Assembly: GCA_002162695.1 (NCBI GenBank)
Contig: MAAM01000005.1
Coordinates: 186,001 to 250,000, forward strand
Source: Cycloclasticus sp. 46_120_T64
GTDB lineage: Bacteria; Pseudomonadota; Gammaproteobacteria; Methylococcales; Cycloclasticaceae
Length of the DNA: 64,000 bases
Reading direction: 5' to 3'
Part shown: positions 8,332 through 17,550 of the stretch, one piece after another
Numbering within the stretch: position 1 is the first letter of the stretch
Layout of the letters: the number at the start of each line of letters is the position of its first letter
The notes under the pieces: generated by a model
What the model was told of the DNA's origin: nothing
The model's input: only the letters and a program-made list of their open reading frames with translations
Databases searched by the model: none
Translations under genes and position numbers: made by a program

Positions 8332-9320
8332 TCACTTAAGCGCAAGCTAACCTCACCCGACATAATTAACTGCGTTTCCCCACTGGGTTTTAACAACACC
8401 AGCTCTCCACTGGGAGAAATACCCTTCGCCACACCCTGAGTCACTTTTTCTCCGGATAGGATGCGTACGTTTTTATTTTTATAACAATCAAAGTCATTCC
8501 ATGGTTTTACATAGGGCGCTAAGCCCGTCGCTTCATAGCTGGCCAACATATCGAGCACTCGCTCGATTAGCTTAGCCGCGAGCTTATTTCTACCGATCTC
8601 CCCGCCATATGCTGTACAGATATCGACCCACGGCTGATCGATATCCGTCGATGCTTGCGAACTCATTTGGTAATTAATACCGATACCCACCACCACCGAG
8701 TAGCCGCCCTGACTTTCGCCTTGGATCTCAACCAGAATCCCTCCCAGCTTTTTCCCTTGCCACAGAATATCATTCGGCCACTTTAGGCCATGCCCACTCA
8801 AGCCCAACTCTTCCAATGCCCGACAAACCGCAACACCGCAAGCTAGACTCAAACCAGACAAAGCGGCGATGCCGCTCTTAAAACTCCAAATAAATGATGC
8901 ATAAATATTTTGCCCATACGGCGACACCCAAGCCTTACCTAAGCGTCCTCGGCCCATAGTTTGCATTTCAGCCAGACAAACCACGCCATTAGGCAAAGGT
9001 TTGAGGCTATTTTGCTGCAATAAATGATGGTTAGTGGAGGGGCAAACATCGAGTAGGTCGAGCCTGGCGACTAGCGCCCGCTTATCGGCCGAGATGTTGT
9101 TGATAATTTGCTCTGCTTCGAGCAACTCCAAGGCTTGTTTGAAGCGCGTTCCCTTACCGCTTACCGCGTGCAACTCAAAGCCCATTCGCTCCAGCGCCTT
9201 TAAGTAGTTCCAAGCCGAGGTGCGACTCACCGCAAGCTCATCGGCTAATTGTTGGGTAGAAAAAAAGCGGCCACTGGCCAGCTTCTTTATTACAATTTGA
9301 TGCTTATCTGTTAATTCCAT
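8325..9320 (-). CDS. birA: Bifunctional biotin-[acetyl-CoA-carboxylase] ligase / biotin operon repressor
   Basis: BirA makes biotinoyl-5'-AMP, attaches biotin to AccB and, in the long form, represses biotin genes. The 331 residues include an N-terminal winged helix (about 10-65, STQQLADELAVSRTSAWNYL), the adenylate loop GRGRLGKAW near 125-133, and KWPNDILW with KKLGGILVE near 190-205. A C-terminal SH3-like domain ends the protein. The HTH indicates a regulatory form, but no biotin operator or bio genes are in the window. First gene of birA-coaX-SPOR-tRNA-Thr. Confidence 0.95.
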   Translation of the reverse strand: MELTDKHQIVIKKLASGRFFSTQQLADELAVSRTSAWNYLKALERMGFELHAVSGKGTRFKQALELLEAEQIINNISADKRALVARLDLLDVCPSTNHHLLQQNSLKPLPNGVVCLAEMQTMGRGRLGKAWVSPYGQNIYASFIWSFKSGIAALSGLSLACGVAVCRALEELGLSGHGLKWPNDILWQGKKLGGILVEIQGESQGGYSVVVGIGINYQMSSQASTDIDQPWVDICTAYGGEIGRNKLAAKLIERVLDMLASYEATGLAPYVKPWNDFDCYKNKNVRILSGEKVTQGVAKGISPSGELVLLKPSGETQLIMSGEVSLRLSEC

Positions 9321-9372
9321 AAAAAAAGCATACCAGCTTCGCGCTCACGGCATAAGCTTAAAACACAGCTAT

Positions 9373-9942
9373 CTAGGACGGCGCGTTATGCTCACGAATA
9401 TCATTCATTTGTTTTTTAACCACGTGACGAATCAATAAGTCTCTATCCTCATCGTTCAAACAAACAAACTCAACCGCCGCCCGATACGCCTTAGTTTGAG
9501 GCTGACAAGAGACAACCTTTGCATAAGTCTTAATGCTCGTTAACGATGGTTGTAAGGCAAAGCGAACTTCAACAAAATCATCCGAGTTTAACGGCTCATT
9601 TACCGTAAAAGCCAAACCAGAACCGCTGATATTAACCGCCTGAGTGCTCTTCACAAACAGTTCATCAGCACCCATCATAATGTGCTGCGCTAAGAGGTCA
9701 ATTTTACTGTCGATATGCGCTAAATAACGCGCAACTTCCGGCGCTTCTTTTTCAACCCGTCTAAAATGAATCCGCGAAACCTCCCGCATTCGTTCCAGCT
9801 CATTGGCTAAAGAACCCGCCTCCCCTATCCGTAAAGTCACCGCGTCTTGCTCAACTACACTCGCGGGGACCAGGCGGTAGCTTAAGGCTACATCATCATC
9901 TATCCTAAAAAAACCTCTACGCTCTTGCTCTTCTTGGTTCAT
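9373..9942 (-). CDS. PilZ-domain protein (probable c-di-GMP effector)
   Basis: The 189-residue product begins with RRGFFRIDDD, fitting the PilZ RxxxR half, and has NISGSGLAF near residue 100, fitting the (D/N)xSxxG half. Between them lies an insertion of about 70 residues with helical, charged content. Such proteins bind c-di-GMP. The start overlaps the pomB stop (ATGA), so it is coupled to the stator genes; a role in adjusting flagellar motor function, like YcgR, is an inference from that position. Confidence 0.82.
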   Translation of the reverse strand: MNQEEQERRGFFRIDDDVALSYRLVPASVVEQDAVTLRIGEAGSLANELERMREVSRIHFRRVEKEAPEVARYLAHIDSKIDLLAQHIMMGADELFVKSTQAVNISGSGLAFTVNEPLNSDDFVEVRFALQPSLTSIKTYAKVVSCQPQTKAYRAAVEFVCLNDEDRDLLIRHVVKKQMNDIREHNAPS

Positions 9943-10868
9943 TCACCCCTCACTACGTCTAAAATTGGATCAACTGAATCTTGCGGCATCTCACCCTGAA
10001 TTAAAATAATTTCCACTCGCCTATTTTGCGCACGGTTAGCTGGCGTATCGTTGGCCACCAAAGGAACCGTATAAGCATGACCCTCAATAATCAAACGATT
10101 TTCATCCACCGAGCCATCGGTTAACAAATTCTGCGCCACCATTAGCGCCCGCGCTGCCGATAACTCCCAGTTAGATCGGTATAAACCCGCTTTAATTGGG
10201 ATATCATCGGTATGACCTGCCACCGTCACTGTTCCCTCACTGCCATTAACCACGGCCGTGATTTTTTCCATCACCGCTACAAACGCGGGGTTAAACTCGG
10301 CACTGCCCGATGGGAATGAGCCTTTTTCATGAATCCGAATAATTACCCTCGACAAATCAGTCGCTACGCTGAGCATTTTCTGCTCAACTTCTTCGACCAT
10401 GAATTCTTTAATTTCTTCAGCCAACTCTTCGGCGGCGTCAATTTTTTCCTTCTTCGCCTCAACGTATTCGGTAACGATTTGCGCTTTTTCTTCGTTATCT
10501 TTTAGCTTATCGGCCTGTTCTTTCTTTTTCTCCTTGGAATCTGAATCCGAGTCCTTTCCTAGCACTTCCTTTTCTACCTCGGTCGTTTGTTGGCGCACGT
10601 CATCAAGGATGGTACGTTCGCCCTGTGCCGGGGTAAAGTGTTCAGCCACCACACTGGTGCCTTTGACAATCTCATAAGCAATCACCTTACGTTGCACACC
10701 AAACGCATCATTAAGCGAGGCCGCCATCTTTTTAAAGCGATTCGCATCCATCGTCGCCATCGACAATAACAACACAAAAAAGCACATCAATAACGACATT
10801 AGATCAGCAAAGGTGCCCATCCATGCTGGCAGACCTTCTATACACTTAGGACATTTCTCATCACTCAT
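9939..10868 (-). CDS. pomB: Flagellar motor stator protein PomB/MotB type
   Basis: The N-terminal PAWMGTFADLMSLLMCFFVLL places the ion-conducting Asp at residue 22 in the single membrane helix, the hallmark of stator B subunits. Residues about 95-160 are a Lys/Glu-rich charged, probably coiled-coil linker. The C-terminal OmpA-type peptidoglycan-binding domain contains AGHTDDIPIK and YRSNWELSAARA. The closest recognisable type is Vibrio-like PomB (Na+ driven), but ion choice cannot be read with certainty. pomA lies 19 bp upstream. Confidence 0.93.
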   Translation of the reverse strand: MSDEKCPKCIEGLPAWMGTFADLMSLLMCFFVLLLSMATMDANRFKKMAASLNDAFGVQRKVIAYEIVKGTSVVAEHFTPAQGERTILDDVRQQTTEVEKEVLGKDSDSDSKEKKKEQADKLKDNEEKAQIVTEYVEAKKEKIDAAEELAEEIKEFMVEEVEQKMLSVATDLSRVIIRIHEKGSFPSGSAEFNPAFVAVMEKITAVVNGSEGTVTVAGHTDDIPIKAGLYRSNWELSAARALMVAQNLLTDGSVDENRLIIEGHAYTVPLVANDTPANRAQNRRVEIILIQGEMPQDSVDPILDVVRGE

Positions 10869-10887
10869 AATTGTCGCCGCTCACTAT

Positions 10888-11664
10888 TTAAGCGTCTTCA
10901 GCCTCGGCATCGCCTATCGCCGAACGCTTACTTTCTGGCAAATAGGTTTTCAACAAGGTTTCCAATACCCGCGGATTCATTCCTTCTTGGATACTTTGCA
11001 CGGTTTCCAGAATAAGCGCTTTATTGAGCCGCTCGTTATTACAAATCCCTTCTAGCTTCGCCGACATTGGCAAGGCAAATGCGTTCGCAATAACCGCACC
11101 ATACAAGGTTGTTAATAATGCCACCGCCATCGCTGGGCCAATAGATGCAGGGTCCGACATATTCGCTAACATTTGCACCAAACCAACCAAGGTACCAATC
11201 ATTCCCATCGCCGGCGCCATATCTCCGACAGCCTTCCACATATTTTGTCCCACTTCATGCCGCTCAATAGCCAAATCCATATCTCGACTTAACAGCTTAT
11301 TCACCATCGCCGCATCATGGCCATCCACACACAGGGTCAAACCACGTTTTAGGAACTCATTATCGACCTCTTGATCCTCTAGTGCCAACAAGCCATTCTT
11401 ACGCGCAATATCGGCCAATTCAACCGCTTTTTCAATCAGTTCGACGGGGTTATCATTTTTATTCATGAAGGCCTTCATCGCCACCTTAAATGAACCTAAA
11501 AACTCACCCAATGACAACTGCATCAGAGTCACCATAAAGGTGCCAACCACCACAATCAATACCGATGGCACATCGACAAACATCAGTACGTCACCACCCG
11601 TTGCGATAGCACCAATGATGACGCCTAAACCACCTAGAAATCCAACTAGTGTTGCTATATCCAA
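10888..11664 (-). CDS. pomA: Flagellar motor stator protein PomA/MotA type
   Basis: Four-helix stator subunit that contacts FliG and, with PomB, forms the ion channel. The family start DIATLVGFLGG fits a TTG codon at 11664, preceded by AAAGGAAA 7 nt upstream; a TTG at 11718 would add 18 residues absent from relatives. The conserved cytoplasmic loop includes ALEDQEVDNEFLKRGL and the last helices carry VGDMAPAMGMIGTLVGLV and AMAVALLTTLYGA. Strong resemblance to Vibrio PomA (about 253 residues) in length and sequence. No chemotaxis or other flagellar genes are nearby. Confidence 0.92.
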   Translation of the reverse strand: MDIATLVGFLGGLGVIIGAIATGGDVLMFVDVPSVLIVVVGTFMVTLMQLSLGEFLGSFKVAMKAFMNKNDNPVELIEKAVELADIARKNGLLALEDQEVDNEFLKRGLTLCVDGHDAAMVNKLLSRDMDLAIERHEVGQNMWKAVGDMAPAMGMIGTLVGLVQMLANMSDPASIGPAMAVALLTTLYGAVIANAFALPMSAKLEGICNNERLNKALILETVQSIQEGMNPRVLETLLKTYLPESKRSAIGDAEAEDA

Positions 11665-11815
11665 AACTATTTCCTTTTGTTTTTTTATTCTCTCAAGCGA
11701 GCCGCTCAACACACTCAAACTTTAGCAGAAAAAATGCTTTTTAACAGACTGAGTTAATAAATAAACCACCGCTAAGTAGCCTAGTAATCGCCCCCGTCTT
11801 ACTGCTTAGTAAGCC

Positions 11816-13066
11816 TTAAGTAAAAATACTTTGTAAGGCAAAGAAGAAAATTATTGCAAGCACACCGCCGATTGGCAAGGTAATCACCCACGACATAAAT
11901 ATTCCACGCACCACCTGCATATTCAACGATGAAATACCTCTCGCCATGCCAACCCCTAAGACTGCACCGACCATCGTATGAGTCGTCGAAATAGGCAGAC
12001 CCATGCCTGAGGCCAATACAACCGTTGAAGCCGCCGATAAGGTACAGCAGAAACCTCGACTCGGCGTTAATTCGGTGATTTTTGAACCCACCGTTTCAAT
12101 CACTTTGCGGCCATACATCGCCAAACCTAAAACGATACCCACCCCGCCAACAAATAATATCCAGATCGGTAACGGTGAATTTTGCGACAGTTCGCCCGAC
12201 ATCACGATGCTATTAATCGCCGCCAATGGGCCAATCGCATTCGCCACATCATTCGAACCATGAGCAAACGCCATCGCACAGGCGGTCAACACCATTAACG
12301 CGCCAAATATTTTTTCTACGTTGGCGTAATGAAAGTCGCGATCCGCCTTCGGATCAAATTTCACTCGACTAACGAGAAATTTACCCAATAACGTTGTCAA
12401 GGCACCACAAACTAAAGCAGCGGTCACCGATTCGCTCACCGTTAAATCTAGACCCACGTGTTTCAGGCCCTTCATTATCGTCACCAAAGCCAATACAAAA
12501 CCCACTAAAAACACATAATAAGGCACATATTTCCGAGCGTTCTCCAAGGGTTTTTCTGTATCCAAAATAACTTTTTGAATCGAACGGAATAACACATATG
12601 AAAGAACACCTGCCAGTAGCGGCGACGTAACCCAGCTCATCACAATCGTCCCTAATTTACCCCAGTACACCGCATCCATGCCAATACCAACAATCGCAAA
12701 ACCAACGATTGAACCCACAATGGAATGGGTCGTCGACACCGGCCACCCCTTAAATGAGGCAATTAACAGCCAAGTCCCCGCCGCCAGCAATGCCGCTAAC
12801 ATGCCAAAAACCAGCACCTCAGGTGTTGCCCCCAAATCGCTCACATCGACAATGCCTTTACGAATCGTCGAGGTCACCTGCCCACCGGCCAAAATAGCAC
12901 CGGCAAATTCGAATATCGCGGCAATAATAACCGCTTGTTTAATGGTAATCGCCTTTGAGCCCACCGATGTCGCCATCGCATTGGCCACGTCGTTTGCGCC
13001 AATACCCCAGGCCATAAATAAACCAAAAATAACCGCTAAAACTAAATAAGTAGTTGCGTAATCCAT
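11816..13066 (-). CDS. pit: PiT-family inorganic phosphate transporter
   Basis: A low-affinity, ion-coupled phosphate permease of the inner membrane. The 416-residue product is almost entirely hydrophobic and carries the two inverted PiT signatures: WGIGANDVANA near residue 20 and AFAHGSNDVANAIGP near 270. Between them is a hydrophilic loop around residues 170-180. It lies 13 bp after the PhoU-like partner gene in the same operon. No PhoB box was seen before the pair, in keeping with constitutive low-affinity transport; that is an inference. Confidence 0.94.
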   Translation of the reverse strand: MDYATTYLVLAVIFGLFMAWGIGANDVANAMATSVGSKAITIKQAVIIAAIFEFAGAILAGGQVTSTIRKGIVDVSDLGATPEVLVFGMLAALLAAGTWLLIASFKGWPVSTTHSIVGSIVGFAIVGIGMDAVYWGKLGTIVMSWVTSPLLAGVLSYVLFRSIQKVILDTEKPLENARKYVPYYVFLVGFVLALVTIMKGLKHVGLDLTVSESVTAALVCGALTTLLGKFLVSRVKFDPKADRDFHYANVEKIFGALMVLTACAMAFAHGSNDVANAIGPLAAINSIVMSGELSQNSPLPIWILFVGGVGIVLGLAMYGRKVIETVGSKITELTPSRGFCCTLSAASTVVLASGMGLPISTTHTMVGAVLGVGMARGISSLNMQVVRGIFMSWVITLPIGGVLAIIFFFALQSIFT

Positions 13067-13079
13067 CTTAATACCTCGC

Positions 13080-13760
13080 TTATTTAGCCAACATCAATTG
13101 AAAACGACGACCCACGCGCTCAGCATCATCTGCAATTTGCGCAATCGAGCCAATAATGCGATACATAAACATCACATCCACCGCATATAAGTCTTTTTCC
13201 ACCGCAAACAAGTCGGCGCGTAAATCCACCTGAATCCTATCGGTCGCCGACTCTAACTCGTCTAGTTCGGCGAGCATCACTTCAACCACGTGCACCGCGT
13301 GCCCTCGGAAACCTGTTTCGACTAATTCATCCAGCTCATTCACCACGCGTAAGGCCTGATGACACGTATCAACCGTCGCCTTCACTAACTCAATCGCACG
13401 TTTTGCGGCTTGTTCAGGAAACTGTAATTGTCGACCGACAACGATACCCGCAATATCACGCGCGCGGTTAGCCAATAAATCTTGAATCCGCAGTGTATCC
13501 AGCAAGTCCTGACGCTCAATCGGCATAAACAAGCCGGTTGGCAGTTGCTCACGTAAGGTGTGTTTTTTCTCATCGGCTTTCTGCTCTAGACCGGCTATTC
13601 GCTGATAATCTTCCGCTACCGCCGCAGTATCACCAGCCGCCATATGTTCAAATAAATCAATTAGTTGAGCAACACATTCATCGACTATCGTCATATGTGC
13701 TTGTAACGGTGCCACCGGTGATGTGCCGAATAAACCAGAAAGATAATTTTTAGATGCCAT
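13080..13760 (-). CDS. DUF47/TIGR00153 PhoU-like Pit accessory protein
   Basis: The 226-residue, all-helical product starts with LSGLFGTSPVAPLQAHM and carries EQKADEKKHTLREQL, the acidic/basic helix pattern of the DUF47 family (distant PhoU relatives). Members are commonly encoded with PiT transporters and are thought to modulate them. It directly precedes pit. The family call is firm; the mechanism is unknown. Confidence 0.88.
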   Translation of the reverse strand: MASKNYLSGLFGTSPVAPLQAHMTIVDECVAQLIDLFEHMAAGDTAAVAEDYQRIAGLEQKADEKKHTLREQLPTGLFMPIERQDLLDTLRIQDLLANRARDIAGIVVGRQLQFPEQAAKRAIELVKATVDTCHQALRVVNELDELVETGFRGHAVHVVEVMLAELDELESATDRIQVDLRADLFAVEKDLYAVDVMFMYRIIGSIAQIADDAERVGRRFQLMLAK

Positions 13761-13833
13761 GGTGGGAACCCTTTATTACGTTAAATTTTGCTGCATAATA
13801 ATGCCTATCGCCCAATTAACCTAATAATAGGCC

Positions 13834-13863
13834 AAAAAAAAGCCCCGACATCCTATCAGGGCC
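13834..13863 (-). terminator. Intrinsic terminator after the porin gene
   Basis: On the minus strand a stem GCCCTGAT.../...TGTCGGGGC (with G-U pairs) is followed by eight T (13841-13834), 27 bp past the porin stop. Confidence 0.8.
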
Positions 13864-13889
13864 AAAACAATAATATATTTTAGTTTTAC

Positions 13890-15074
13890 TTAGAACTTAG
13901 CTTTCAGGTCAATCTGCCATGTATCTGAATCTAAATCACCGTTCAACTTGCCAACTTCAGAATCAATATATGTTGTACCTACACTGAAACTCTTATTGAT
14001 TTTGTATGATAATTTATAACGACTACCTTCAGAATCAGTACGTCCACCGGCAAAGTCAGAATCATTAAATGCGCCGTTTACCGCATTAAGTTCTGTTTCT
14101 CGGTAATCATAACTCGCTTTCCAAGCACCCATTTTTGCCTGTACACCCAATAACCATGCCGTGTCTTGATCTTTATTCGCGCCATCAGCATCACTATTTA
14201 CAACATACTGCCCGTAAAACTTAAGCGGCAAAGGCGCTTTTACACTGATGGAACCAAACATTTCCTGTAACGAATACTTTGTTGCATCGTTTCCGCCACC
14301 GCTTGTAAAAGCAAGTGCTTTGTTTTGGTCATAATCATAAATACTTGCCCCTAACATTGCTTTGGCACCAGTAATTTTGAATTTAGCCGCTACTTGTCCA
14401 TAACGCATCGTTTGATCTTCATCAAAGCTGTAACCATCAACATCATCTAATACAAAGTGGCCAACAGAACCCATGATTTTTGCACCGCCTAAGTTTGCGG
14501 TATAACGTGCAGCAGCACCTTCTGGGTTAACATCACCATCCCACACAAGACCACCAGATACTTGCTCCCAAGGCTGTTTTATTTTACCGCCCATAAGCTC
14601 TAAATTTTCTAGCGGCTGCCAGTTAATATAAGCTCTATCGAAATAGACCGTATCGTTGGTAAAGCCATCGCCCATAGTTTTGTTTGTCGATGTAGCCCCA
14701 CCTGAAGAAGCCAATCTAACACCCGCTTGCACATTATCAGCAACCGCGCCTTCAACGGCTATACGAGCACGGTAGCGCTGACGATCTTCACGCTTAGAAG
14801 AGCCATTCGTATCATTACGAAACTCTTGGCGTAAGCGCAAGTCACCCTTAACTTTAAGTTTACCCGCCCAAGCCATTTTTTTAAGCAATGCTGACGACTC
14901 AGAAGGCTTATCAGCTTTCGCTAGTAAAGCATCATATTGACTCGTTGAAATCGAACCGTTTGCTTTAAGAATATCCAATAACTCCTTATCTGCTGCAAAA
15001 GCTGCTGGCGCAGCGACTAAAGTAGCCCCCAGTATTGTCGCTTTAATAGCCCTTGATAATTTTGTTGTTTTCAT
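13890..15074 (-). CDS. Outer-membrane porin, probably phosphate-starvation induced
   Basis: The 394 residues begin with a clear Sec signal peptide (cleavage after AAPAAFA, about residue 27). An N-terminal helical segment (ELLDILKANGSISTSQYDALL) is followed by a long alternating beta-barrel region and a terminal Phe (LKAKF), the BAM recognition end. This fits the 'putative porin' family (Porin_5-like); resemblance to OprP/OprO is only general. Three tandem PhoB sites upstream and position in the pst region suggest phosphate or phosphate-ester uptake. Substrate selectivity is not readable from sequence. Confidence 0.82.
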   Translation of the reverse strand: MKTTKLSRAIKATILGATLVAAPAAFAADKELLDILKANGSISTSQYDALLAKADKPSESSALLKKMAWAGKLKVKGDLRLRQEFRNDTNGSSKREDRQRYRARIAVEGAVADNVQAGVRLASSGGATSTNKTMGDGFTNDTVYFDRAYINWQPLENLELMGGKIKQPWEQVSGGLVWDGDVNPEGAAARYTANLGGAKIMGSVGHFVLDDVDGYSFDEDQTMRYGQVAAKFKITGAKAMLGASIYDYDQNKALAFTSGGGNDATKYSLQEMFGSISVKAPLPLKFYGQYVVNSDADGANKDQDTAWLLGVQAKMGAWKASYDYRETELNAVNGAFNDSDFAGGRTDSEGSRYKLSYKINKSFSVGTTYIDSEVGKLNGDLDSDTWQIDLKAKF

Positions 15075-15133
15075 TATTGTTCCCGGTTATTTAATAGATT
15101 AATGTTTAATTCGAAATGATTTTAAATAAGCAA

Positions 15134-15163
15134 TGTGACAAGGCCGTGACAGCCCAGTGACAT
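15134..15163 (-). promoter_or_regulatory. Triple PhoB box before the porin gene
   Basis: Three copies of the PhoB half-site core TGTCAC (read on the minus strand; GTGACA at 15135, 15146 and 15157 on the plus strand) are spaced exactly 11 bp apart, matching the Pho box arrangement. An AT-rich -10 region (TATTTAAAAT) follows, then the porin start. Confidence 0.85.
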
Positions 15164-15188
15164 TTGTTGTTTTTATCTTTTTCGCAAC

Positions 15189-15219
15189 AAAAAAGGCCAG
15201 CGATACGCTGACCTTTTTT
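15189..15219 (-). terminator. Intrinsic terminator after phoU (end of pst operon)
   Basis: An 8-bp stem (15195-15202 with 15206-15213; fully paired on the minus strand with one G-U) has a 3-nt loop and A/T runs on either side. It lies 24 bp beyond phoU. Confidence 0.88.
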
Positions 15220-15242
15220 GAAACCTAGTCGATGACAAGTAT

Positions 15243-15941
15243 TTAAAGGTGCTGCTCTAAATCCTTAAGATCAATATGCCTCACGTCTTTGCCTTTCACC
15301 AAATAAATCACGTATTCACAAATATTGCAGGAACGATCACCAATTCTTTCCAAGGCGCGTGCCGACCATAATAAATCGATCGAAGCGTGTATTTTCCGCG
15401 GGTCTTCCATCATATAGGTGATTTGCTGACGCGTGAGGTTCTCGTAATCCTTATCCACCTTACTATCTAAGCCGATCACCTCAAATGCATCCTCAACATT
15501 TTTACGGGCGAAAGCGTCTAGACTTCTGTTCAACATCTCTTTGACTCGGTTGGCCATCTGCTCGATGCAATCGAAGGTATCCGGTAGCGCTCCGCGTTTA
15601 ACTAGGTCAATCGCTTGGCGTGCAATCCGTTTTGCCTCATCTCCCATCCGTTCCAAATCATTGGTGATTTTAATAATCGCCATAATAAGCCGTAAATCAG
15701 TTGCCGTCGGCTGACGCATCACGATGATGCGATTGCACATCTCATCAATTTGCACATCTAAGGTATTAACTTTCACATCATCTTCAATCACCTTCTCTGC
15801 CAAAGCCTTGTCACAGCTGAGTAATGCCGTGACCGCACTTTCAATTTGCTGATAAACCAAGCCGCCCATTTGTAAGACGCTAGTCGTTACCTCATCAACC
15901 TCTTCATCAAACTTATGTGATATATGCTCTCCTGAACCCAT
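15243..15941 (-). CDS. phoU: Phosphate-specific transport system accessory protein PhoU
   Basis: PhoU is the cytoplasmic two-repeat helical protein that links PstSCAB to PhoR and keeps the Pho regulon off when phosphate is plentiful. The product shows the repeated E/D-x-x-x-D metal motifs (DLERMGDEAKRIAR and ALERIGDRSCNICEY) of the family. The start at 15941 is chosen because GGAGAG precedes it by 4-5 nt; the longer frame adds nine unlikely residues. The gene follows pstB by 10 bp and is the last of pstSCAB-phoU. Confidence 0.96.
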   Translation of the reverse strand: MGSGEHISHKFDEEVDEVTTSVLQMGGLVYQQIESAVTALLSCDKALAEKVIEDDVKVNTLDVQIDEMCNRIIVMRQPTATDLRLIMAIIKITNDLERMGDEAKRIARQAIDLVKRGALPDTFDCIEQMANRVKEMLNRSLDAFARKNVEDAFEVIGLDSKVDKDYENLTRQQITYMMEDPRKIHASIDLLWSARALERIGDRSCNICEYVIYLVKGKDVRHIDLKDLEQHL

Positions 15942-15951
15942 GACTCTCTCC

Positions 15952-16737
15952 TTAGCCGAAACGACCACTAATATAATCTTCTGTTTGTTTAACCGAGGGT
16001 TTCATAAAGATATTATCTGTTTGATCAAACTCAATCATTTCCCCCAAGTACATAAACCCCGTGTAATCCGAAATACGCGCCGCTTGCTGCATGTTATGGG
16101 TAACAATACAAATACTATAACTTTCACGCAACACCGAAATCATTTCCTCAATCGCCAAAGTCGAAATTGGATCTAGCGCACTGGTCGGTTCATCGAATAA
16201 AATCACTTCCGGTTTTAAAGCAATCGCCCGTGCAATACATAAACGCTGCTGCTGACCACCACTCAAACCACGTGCATCATGATTCAAACGCTCTTTCACT
16301 TCACCCCATAAGGCCGCATCACGCAGAGAATTTTCTACGATCTCATCAATATCGGCTCTTTTTTTAACCCCCGACAATTTCAAACCATAAGCGATGTTTT
16401 CATAAATGGTCATCGGGAAGGGGGTCGGTTTTTGAAAAATCATCCCGACCCGCTGCCTTAATCGAATCATCTCCGCTTCTTTTTTCAGCGATAAAATGTC
16501 GGTATAACTTTCACCATCGGGGTTGAGTAGCTGAATAGCTCCGTCATAAACGTGCCCCGGGTATAAATCATGGATACGATTCATTCCCCGCAATAAGGTC
16601 GACTTGCCACAACCACTTGGGCCAATCAGCGCCGTCACTTTATTCTTTTCGATCGGCAGAGAAATACCCTTTAACGAGGGTGCCGCCGCACCCTTATAGG
16701 TAAAACGCAGGTTTTGCACTTCCATCATATTACTCAT
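15952..16737 (-). CDS. pstB: Phosphate ABC transporter ATP-binding protein
   Basis: PstB powers high-affinity phosphate import through PstA/PstC. Walker [10 protein letters not shown] is near residue 39, the ABC signature LSGGQQQR near 153, and Walker [14 protein letters not shown] near 173, followed by the switch His in VTHNM. 261 residues is typical. The gene starts 3 bp after pstA. Confidence 0.98.
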   Translation of the reverse strand: MSNMMEVQNLRFTYKGAAAPSLKGISLPIEKNKVTALIGPSGCGKSTLLRGMNRIHDLYPGHVYDGAIQLLNPDGESYTDILSLKKEAEMIRLRQRVGMIFQKPTPFPMTIYENIAYGLKLSGVKKRADIDEIVENSLRDAALWGEVKERLNHDARGLSGGQQQRLCIARAIALKPEVILFDEPTSALDPISTLAIEEMISVLRESYSICIVTHNMQQAARISDYTGFMYLGEMIEFDQTDNIFMKPSVKQTEDYISGRFG

Positions 16738-16740
16738 TGC

Positions 16741-17550
16741 TCAACGTCTCTTGTCATTACTGGCGTATCGGCCAATTAAATTAATCACTAACACCATCGC
16801 GGTGAGTAAGAATGCCCCAGTCCAACCCAGTTGTACCATTTCCTCGTCGGGCATGGTCGCGAGGTTATAAATTGAAACGGTTAGCGACGGGAATGTCCCG
16901 GTTAAGTCGGTAGACCAAAACTCGCTCGAACCACTGGTATAAAGTAAGGGGGCGGTTTCGCCAACCACTCGTGCAAACGCCAATAAAATCCCGGTAAGAA
17001 TCCCCGCTTTCGCATAACGAATAACGATATTCATCGTGACGTGGTATTTCGACGCACCAATCGCGATACCTGCTTCACGTAATTCGACCGGTACCAATTT
17101 CAACATATCATCGGTCGTTCGCACAATAATCGGCACCATCAAAATAAACAGCGCCAATACACCAGCCCAGCCACTGGTATGCCCTGTCGGGATCACCACA
17201 ATCGCATACACGAAGGTGCCCACCACGATCGATGGTGCCGACATCATCACATCACTCAAGTCACGGATAAACTCGGTGAGTTTGGAGTCCCCCCCATATT
17301 CCTGCAAATAAACCCCGGCTAAAATCCCCACCGGGATACCTATCACCGTGGCCACCCCCGACATGATAATTTGCCCGACAATCACATTCCGTAAACCACC
17401 CTCGATCAAATCATGGGTAAACACCTGCAAACTCAAGCCCGCCAACCCTTTTGCACACAGGGTGAATAAGATCCAGCCTAAGAAGAACAACCCGATCAAC
17501 GCAGCCAGCGTTGAAAAAATCAAAAATAGACGATTCGCTATTAAACGCAT
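16741..17550 (-). CDS. pstA: Phosphate ABC transporter permease PstA
   Basis: Inner-membrane permease with about six hydrophobic helices; the EAA-like coupling loop is ELREAGIAIGASKYHVTMNIV near residue 175. The 269-residue length is normal. Its ATG overlaps the pstC stop (TAATG type), so the two are coupled. Confidence 0.96.
   Translation of the reverse strand: MRLIANRLFLIFSTLAALIGLFFLGWILFTLCAKGLAGLSLQVFTHDLIEGGLRNVIVGQIIMSGVATVIGIPVGILAGVYLQEYGGDSKLTEFIRDLSDVMMSAPSIVVGTFVYAIVVIPTGHTSGWAGVLALFILMVPIIVRTTDDMLKLVPVELREAGIAIGASKYHVTMNIVIRYAKAGILTGILLAFARVVGETAPLLYTSGSSEFWSTDLTGTFPSLTVSIYNLATMPDEEMVQLGWTGAFLLTAMVLVINLIGRYASNDKRR

Noticed and set aside
11798-11813. Small hairpin CTTACT-GCTT-AGTAAG after pit
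   Set aside because: Six AT-rich pairs without a T-run do not support a terminator call.
13761-13833. Possible PhoB box before the pit operon
   Set aside because: No TGTCA-type pair with 11-bp spacing could be found.
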